From positions 1 to 11,567 of the forward strand of contig VBMR01000019.1 in NCBI GenBank assembly GCA_005878325.1: 11,567 bases of DNA, given 5' to 3'. This DNA comes from Methanobacteriota archaeon (GTDB lineage: Archaea; Thermoplasmatota; Thermoplasmata; RBG-16-68-12). The notes under the pieces are model-generated. The model had not been told where the DNA came from. It searched no databases and worked only from the letters and a program-made list of their open reading frames with translations. The first letter of the stretch is position 1; the number at the start of each line of letters is the position of its first letter. This document shows positions 7,372 to 11,567 of this stretch, piece after piece. Made by a program: the position numbers and the translations under genes.

Positions 7372-7598
7372 GCCTTCGCCTCCAAGGCGTATCGGACGGC
7401 TTGGTCCTCGATCTCGTCCTTTGGGACCTCCTCGACCTTCGCGATCGTAATGTACTTGCGGGCCACGCCGTGGTGGCTGCCGAGGAGGGACATCACCTTC
7501 TCGCGGGCCGCGGCCTCGTCCTTCGCCGCGACCTCCTTCGAAAAGGGCGTCCAATCGCGCGCCATGCGGAAGCGGCCGCTGAGGCGAAACGCCTTCAT
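7368..7598 (-). CDS. rpl18a: Large ribosomal subunit protein L18a (eL20/LX)
   Basis: A 76-residue protein of the 50S subunit found in archaea (LX) and related to eukaryotic L18a. It begins with KAFRLSGRFRM, followed by a WTPFSKEV segment and a GVARKYITIAKVEEV strand pair, all typical of the short archaeal form, and its length is normal. Its stop overlaps the pfdA start by 4 nt. The start lies 24 nt after the stop of the TPR protein; that gap holds no TATA-like box and no clear Shine-Dalgarno motif, so it is probably read from the transcript of the TPR gene. In many archaea this gene follows rpl39e, rpl31e and the eIF6 gene; here those are not upstream. Confidence 0.93.
   Translation of the reverse strand: MKAFRLSGRFRMARDWTPFSKEVAAKDEAAAREKVMSLLGSHHGVARKYITIAKVEEVPKDEIEDQAVRYALEAKA
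7379..7383 (-). promoter_or_regulatory. Ribosome binding site of pfdA
   Basis: The minus strand reads GGAGG, 7 nt before the pfdA ATG and inside the end of rpl18a. It decides the start in favour of 7371 over longer upstream starts. Confidence 0.65.
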
Positions 7599-7622
7599 GG
7601 AAACGGCGTGGCAACGACCTCG

Positions 7623-9809
7623 CTACTTAAGAACTTGCTCGGCCGCTTGCACGGGCGACGCGAAATGTTGGCGGAGCTCCTCCGCGATCGCCCGGGTGAT
7701 GCCCCGGACGGCCATCAGGTCTCGCAGGCTCGCCTTCGCGAACGCGTCCCGGGTGCGGAAGCCCGCATCGATCAGGGCCTGCGCGCGGGCCTTTCCGATC
7801 CCTTTGATCCGGAACAACTCCTCGAAGATTTCCGACGGCGGCGCTTTCGCGGCCTCCAGCTCCTGCACCTGTCGCTGGACGTCCTCGTCCCCGGGGCTGA
7901 TCTTCAAGACCTCCGAGTAGGCGCGGAGGGCGTCCTCTACACGTCCCATCTTGACGAGCACGTCCCCTTTCGCCGCCCACGCCGCGTCGTCGCCCGGGTC
8001 GCCTTCGGTCAGGCGGTCGAAGGCCTCGAGCGCCCCTGCGAGGTTCCCCGCGGCCACGAGGATGTTCCCTCGGTGCAGGAGGGCGGACGCGTTGTTCGGC
8101 TGGATCCCCAGGACCAGGTCGAGGCAGTTCAACGCTTCCTGCGGCTTGCCGCTCCGTCGATACGCGACGGCCTTGCCGATCAGCGCGTTCACGTTGCCCT
8201 CGTCCACTTCGAGGATCGCGTCGAACAGGGACAGGGCGTGCGGGTAGCTCCCGCTCGCGCTCGCGATCAGCGCGCGGCTCAGGAGGCCGGGCACGTCGAC
8301 CCGCACCTCCTCGATCTTCTGACGGAGGCTCTCGTCGGAGGGGTTGACCGCGGCCGCCGCCTCGTACGCGGACAAGGCCTCCGGCCGTCGTCCGAGGTTC
8401 GTCAGCGCATCCCCCTTGAGTTCGAGGGCCGCCGAATCGTTGGGTCGCAGCCGCAGCGCGTGCCCCAGGGTTTCGAGGCATTCCCGCCAGCTGCGGTCGG
8501 CCGCTTGGATTCGCGCGATCGCCTGCCACGCGAAGGTGTGCTTCGGGTCCCGATCGAGGATGCGTCGATAGAGGGTCAGGGCCTCCCGCGTGTGTTCCAA
8601 GTGGACGAGGCATCGAGCTTGGCCTTCGAGGGATGGCAGGTGTTGCGGGTCGAGGCGCAGCGCCTCTTCGTAGAGTTCGAGGGCTTTCTCGTAGGCGCCC
8701 GTCTCGACGAGCCCCTTCGCGGTCCGCGCGAGGCTTTGCGCCGTCTCGGGCTCCCGCGGCGGGGGGCGGGGGACAGGCGGCGGGACGAGCGGCTTCGGCC
8801 TGTCAACAGCAGGCGGGACTGCGGCCCGCGCGGCGACTGGCGGCGCCTTGGGTGGGTTGGCCACGGGAGGCGGGAGCGAGGGGGGAGGCGGGTCCACTGG
8901 GAAATGGGGGGCGATTGTTTCGTGGCCGGAGGAGCCCTCGGGATTCCTAATGACCGTCGCGTCATCGAACACGCGCTCCCCCTCCTCGAGCACGGAGGCG
9001 GCGCCCACGAGGCTGCTCGCCTTCGTCCGTTCCCGAATCGGTCGGAGGACGACCCACCAGGGGACCTGCGCGGCTCCGTAGAGGAAGAGGAGGAACGGGA
9101 CCGTGGAGAAGAAGGTCGGGACGACGCCTTTCTCGAGGCTGAATTGGACGAAACTCCGGTTGTCCGAGGGGTTCTGGAAGTGGAGGGTCCAGGTCGCATG
9201 GCCCGCCCACATTGTTGGTTCGATTTCGAGGGTCACGGGCTCCAAGACCCTCAGCATGCGCTGCGAGGAGACGGACGCTTTGTTCCGCAGCACGGAAACG
9301 GAGGCCTCGCCCAACGTCAGGAGGACCCGCACATGGGTCACGAAGGTCACTCCGAGGGCATCCGGGCTCTCGAAGGTCACGTTCTCTTGGCTACGGGACT
9401 CGACCGGAATCACCTGCGGAGGGTCGGAGAAGATAGTCTCCATGACGGACGGGGTGATGGCGAGGAGGAGGATCACCGCGAGGCCGATCGCGAAACCAGC
9501 CGTGCGGAACGCGCGCGCCATCGAGGACTTCGCCATCAGGTACCGCTGTCCATCCCGCTGCACCTTCCGGATCTCCAGGAGCCGGAGGTAGAGCCCGACG
9601 AAGGCGGTGACGAGGCCCATCATCAAGCCCACCTCGATGACGCCGTTCAGGGGTAGGAAGAAAGGCTTGAGGCTCGCGCCGTCGCTTCCCAGCCGCGCCG
9701 CGATCAGGACGAGGGTCAGGGCGAGGATGCCCGCGAACACGGCCTTCCGGATCCGGCGGATTCTGAGGAGACGGTCCGTTCCCTGAAGGCGGTCGTAATA
9801 ACCCAGCAT
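7623..9809 (-). CDS. Membrane-anchored TPR protein with C-terminal helix-hairpin-helix domain
   Basis: A 728-residue protein of unknown function with a clear architecture. Four membrane helices are predicted at about 22-40, 54-77, 102-120 and 232-254. Arg/Lys-rich segments at 13-22, 80-101 and 256-263 put the N-terminus and C-terminal part in the cytoplasm and residues 121-230 outside. That outer part is strand-rich and has two N-glycosylation sequons (N143, N217). Next come a proline-rich linker (304-353), eight tetratricopeptide repeats of mostly exactly 34 residues (357-641, with a short insertion after the fourth), and two helix-hairpin-helix motifs (FRIKGIGKARAQALIDAGF, 666-684, and LMAVRGITRAIAEEL, 698-712). 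TPRs bind proteins and HhH usually binds DNA backbone, so a membrane scaffold is likely. The ATG is the first start after an in-frame TAA 6 nt upstream. It heads the rpl18a-pfdA-ftsY-PIN series. Confidence 0.88.
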   Translation of the reverse strand: MLGYYDRLQGTDRLLRIRRIRKAVFAGILALTLVLIAARLGSDGASLKPFFLPLNGVIEVGLMMGLVTAFVGLYLRLLEIRKVQRDGQRYLMAKSSMARAFRTAGFAIGLAVILLLAITPSVMETIFSDPPQVIPVESRSQENVTFESPDALGVTFVTHVRVLLTLGEASVSVLRNKASVSSQRMLRVLEPVTLEIEPTMWAGHATWTLHFQNPSDNRSFVQFSLEKGVVPTFFSTVPFLLFLYGAAQVPWWVVLRPIRERTKASSLVGAASVLEEGERVFDDATVIRNPEGSSGHETIAPHFPVDPPPPSLPPPVANPPKAPPVAARAAVPPAVDRPKPLVPPPVPRPPPREPETAQSLARTAKGLVETGAYEKALELYEEALRLDPQHLPSLEGQARCLVHLEHTREALTLYRRILDRDPKHTFAWQAIARIQAADRSWRECLETLGHALRLRPNDSAALELKGDALTNLGRRPEALSAYEAAAAVNPSDESLRQKIEEVRVDVPGLLSRALIASASGSYPHALSLFDAILEVDEGNVNALIGKAVAYRRSGKPQEALNCLDLVLGIQPNNASALLHRGNILVAAGNLAGALEAFDRLTEGDPGDDAAWAAKGDVLVKMGRVEDALRAYSEVLKISPGDEDVQRQVQELEAAKAPPSEIFEELFRIKGIGKARAQALIDAGFRTRDAFAKASLRDLMAVRGITRAIAEELRQHFASPVQAAEQVLK

Positions 9810-9973
9810 TGGAGGTTAGACCCCTACGATGGTCTATCGGTGGATTCAGATGGCCTAGGAAAACCGGGCGCGTAAAGGTTCCACCTTCCATTATCAGGCT
9901 TGATTAGTTCCTGGAATCCCGCAGGGCCTAAGCCATGGCGGATACAGAGTCGTGGGCCATCGGGTGCCGCGGT
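9810..9973 (-). promoter_or_regulatory. Intergenic region upstream of the TPR gene; probable operon promoter
   Basis: This 164-nt gap separates the priS stop from the TPR start. The best TATA-like candidate on the minus strand is CTTTACG (9871-9877), which would put transcription start near 9848 and give a leader of roughly 40 nt. AT-richer stretches also lie at 9893-9910. There is no Shine-Dalgarno motif close to the ATG; the bases just before it read AACCTCCA. I found no tRNA fold, no strong hairpin and no T-tract terminator for priS. Confidence 0.3.
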
Positions 9974-11257
9974 TTATCCGGTCTCCGCCACGATCGTGGC
10001 GAGTCCCCTCGCCCCCAGAAAGACGGCCAGGTATTGCGGGACTTCTTGGACTCCAGCATCCAGTCGAACTTCCTCCCCTCGCATCTCCATCTGGACCTTG
10101 CCCTTCACCGCCATCCGGACGGGCTCGTCGGTCCACGTCTCCGGCACGGCGTCCCGAAGCGGGCGGAACCCATCGAGGGCGTCGCGGCTCAGCGGCACCA
10201 CCCTCAGGCCGGTCTTCCCGTGCAGGGAAGAGGGCATCCGGATCAGGCGCTTGATGTCCGATGTCACGGGCTCATCCGTCTCTGCCCGCTGCACGACTCC
10301 TTCCAGGGAGACGCCGCCCTGCTCGTCGAGCCGCACGGGCTGGAGATCCTTCACGATCCGGATCACTAGGTCGCGACTCCGATCGGAGAGCGCCTCAATC
10401 TGTCCCTCCCGCAGTCGGTCGACCCCGCGGATTAGCCGCGGACTCGTCGCCCGCGGCTTGAACAGGTTCTCGTAGAGGTCTGCCGCATCCCCTTCGCGGA
10501 CGCCCTCGAACGACATCAGGAATTTGATCGCGTCCTCTGGCTTGAGCGTCTCGAGCTTCGCAGTCAAGGCCTGAATCCCTCGCATGATCTTGCCCCTCCA
10601 CCCCGGCTCGTCCTGCGCAGGCCCAACAACCCGCGTCTTGATTCGCGTGTGCCCTTGGAACTCCTTCTTGTCGAATGCGGATTCCCGAAAGACCGCGCCG
10701 ACGTCTAAGCCTTTCCCGGTGATCCAATCCACGATCTCGCGGCGCTCATGGGAGCCGAGGGACCACACACGCTCGTCGAACACGTGGATGTGGTAGCCGC
10801 GGCCTCCCGAGAAGACGATGTGCATCGCCTTCTCCTCGAAGCCGAAGTCGGTTCGGAGGAAATCATCGTACAGGTGGAGGATCTTGAGCCGGACCGCCTC
10901 GAGCATTTCCGGGTACGTCATCTTCGCGGCGTTCGGAAGGTGGTCCGCGTCCAGATCGAAGATCAAGTCCGCCCCCATCCACCCTTTCTCTTCCATCGTC
11001 GGGGCGTCCGGCTTCTCGTAATAGGCGCTGGAATAGTACGCATGGGCCGGGACGCGGCTCTTCAGGAACGAATGGAGCTCCTCCTCGCGGGGAAAGCCCA
11101 GGTGACGTTGGACGATCCCCGCGGTCCAGAACATGAACCCGAACTCCCGCCGCGAGAACCGGTCTGGCAAATCGGGCTTCGTGCGGTTGTAGTAGCGCTG
11201 GAATTGGGCCCTCACGAAGTTTGAAGTGGCCTCCTTCGCCGAATCCGCCGATGCCAT
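9974..11257 (-). CDS. priS: DNA primase small (catalytic) subunit PriS
   Basis: Catalytic subunit of the archaeo-eukaryotic primase, which makes primers for DNA replication together with PriL. 427 residues, at the long end for archaeal PriS. Recognisable: FSRREFGFMFW (34-44), a zinc-knuckle-region equivalent without an obvious cysteine cluster, ADLIFDLDADH (96-106) with metal-binding D101 and D103, FSGGRGYHIHV (149-159) including the SGGRGYH nucleotide site, and SDIKRLIRMPSSLHGKTGL (333-351) with the third likely catalytic aspartate D334 and the conserved arginine and histidine. The ATG at 11257 follows a TATA-like CTTAAG at 11284-11289 by about 29 nt, so the message may be leaderless. PriL is not in the window. 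The downstream TPR gene is 164 nt away and probably transcribed separately. Confidence 0.96.
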   Translation of the reverse strand: MASADSAKEATSNFVRAQFQRYYNRTKPDLPDRFSRREFGFMFWTAGIVQRHLGFPREEELHSFLKSRVPAHAYYSSAYYEKPDAPTMEEKGWMGADLIFDLDADHLPNAAKMTYPEMLEAVRLKILHLYDDFLRTDFGFEEKAMHIVFSGGRGYHIHVFDERVWSLGSHERREIVDWITGKGLDVGAVFRESAFDKKEFQGHTRIKTRVVGPAQDEPGWRGKIMRGIQALTAKLETLKPEDAIKFLMSFEGVREGDAADLYENLFKPRATSPRLIRGVDRLREGQIEALSDRSRDLVIRIVKDLQPVRLDEQGGVSLEGVVQRAETDEPVTSDIKRLIRMPSSLHGKTGLRVVPLSRDALDGFRPLRDAVPETWTDEPVRMAVKGKVQMEMRGEEVRLDAGVQEVPQYLAVFLGARGLATIVAETG

Positions 11258-11283
11258 TTTCGTGTCGCCATCGGGGTGCCGGC

Positions 11284-11289
11284 CTTAAG
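11284..11289 (-). promoter_or_regulatory. Candidate TATA box for priS
   Basis: CTTAAG, palindromic, about 29 nt before the priS ATG in an otherwise GC-rich 120-nt divergent region. The spacing matches an archaeal box A with a near-leaderless transcript. The match to consensus is weak. Confidence 0.3.
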
Positions 11290-11349
11290 CGTTCGCGGGA
11301 GGTCCGCGATTGGATGTCACCGGCATTGTGTCGATGGCCCCAACGACAG

Positions 11350-11354
11350 AAATA
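11350..11354 (+). promoter_or_regulatory. Candidate TATA-like box for the rightmost membrane protein gene
   Basis: AAATA in the context GAAATAGG, 26 to 29 nt before the tandem GTG codons at 11378 and 11381. The distance suits an archaeal box A and a leaderless message; the motif itself is weak. Confidence 0.25.
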
Positions 11355-11377
11355 GGTCCGCGGGGCTTTCCGATCCC

Positions 11378-11567
11378 GTGGTGTCCCGCGTCGGGGCGTG
11401 GGCCGAGATGGTGGCCCTCTTCCTCTTGCTGTACGCAGGCGTTCCCTGGGCGGGCCTCCAAATTGACCGCGTCCTCGCAATCCCGCCGTGGCCCTCACCG
11501 CTCCCGTGGTTTGGCCTCGGGGGGTGCCTGCTGGGCTTCGCAGGACTCGGCTGGTGTTTCGTCCTCT
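11378..11567 (+). CDS. N-terminal part of a membrane protein, possibly isoprenylcysteine/phospholipid methyltransferase family (3' end cut by window)
   Basis: An open plus-strand frame that runs off the right edge after about 63 residues. Two hydrophobic helices are visible: one after the ATG at 11408 (MVALFLLLYAGVPWAGL), then a short loop with DRVLAIPPWPSPLPW, and a second helix (FGLGGCLLGFAGLGWCFVL). This two-helix opening with a proline-rich loop resembles the start of small integral-membrane methyltransferases of the ICMT/PEMT type, but the catalytic C-terminal half that would prove it is outside the window. The start could be GTG 11378, GTG 11381 or ATG 11408. It is divergent from priS across about 120 nt. 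That it is a coding membrane protein is fairly likely; the family is a guess. Confidence 0.55.
   Translation, partial: MVSRVGAWAEMVALFLLLYAGVPWAGLQIDRVLAIPPWPSPLPWFGLGGCLLGFAGLGWCFVL

Noticed and set aside
7372..7614. Upstream extension of prefoldin alpha to a start at 7614
   Set aside because: The added 81 residues are rpl18a read in another frame, and GGAGG plus the ATGA overlap favour the start at 7371.
8751..8900. Apparent low-complexity repeat
   Set aside because: The C/G-rich tract encodes the proline-rich linker of the TPR protein and is in frame, so it is not a separate repeat element.
7401..9656. Plus-strand open frame of 751 codons opposite the TPR gene
   Set aside because: Its translation is a low-complexity run rich in Arg, Gly, Asp and Glu without motifs, as expected antisense to a GC-rich gene. 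The minus strand gives a coherent TPR/HhH protein.
9810..9973. tRNA or structured RNA between priS and the TPR gene
   Set aside because: A segment with GTTCCTGGAATCC vaguely recalls a T-arm, but no acceptor stem, anticodon arm or matching T-loop could be assembled on either strand.
11314..11355. Mini open frame of 13 codons from an ATG ahead of the rightmost gene
   Set aside because: Very short, without a ribosome site, and it ends before the GTG starts. Likely chance in the divergent promoter region.

Overview
The window is a gene-dense, GC-rich stretch of an archaeal genome. The archaeal assignment rests on an archaeo-eukaryotic primase small subunit (PriS), ribosomal protein L18a (LX), prefoldin alpha and an FtsY of archaeal size with only a short N-terminal extension. 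The high GC content, ATG/GTG starts, near-zero spacing between genes and TATA-like boxes about 27 nt before several starts would fit a GC-rich lineage such as an uncultivated Thermoplasmatota. That lineage assignment is inference; the domain-level call is firm.

Left part (1-4897) is a cell-surface sugar or glycosylation region. On the minus strand, wecB (UDP-GlcNAc 2-epimerase), a GT4 glycosyltransferase and a UDP-glucose-dehydrogenase-type enzyme (running off the left edge) follow one another. On the plus strand, starting 20 nt from wecB head to head, lie a GT2 glycosyltransferase that lacks its N-terminal strand and a complete GT2 of the dolichyl-phosphate-sugar synthase type. Together they could make UDP-ManNAc and UDP-hexuronic acid, load a sugar on a polyprenyl carrier, and assemble a glycan.

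Middle part (4899-9809) is a minus-strand transcription unit. In order of transcription it holds a large membrane-anchored TPR protein with a C-terminal helix-hairpin-helix domain, then rpl18a, pfdA, ftsY and a PIN-domain protein. rpl18a-pfdA-ftsY is a conserved archaeal neighbourhood linking translation, chaperoning and SRP-dependent targeting. The TPR/HhH gene upstream and the PIN gene downstream are the unusual additions, and they are the best candidates for undescribed biology here.

Right part (9974-11567) holds priS on the minus strand. Diverging from it on the plus strand is the 5' end of a small membrane protein that resembles the start of isoprenylcysteine/phospholipid methyltransferase-family proteins. 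I saw no tRNA, rRNA, CRISPR array, insertion sequence or phage gene. No gene-free stretch exceeds 300 bases; the longest is the 164-nt gap between priS and the TPR gene.
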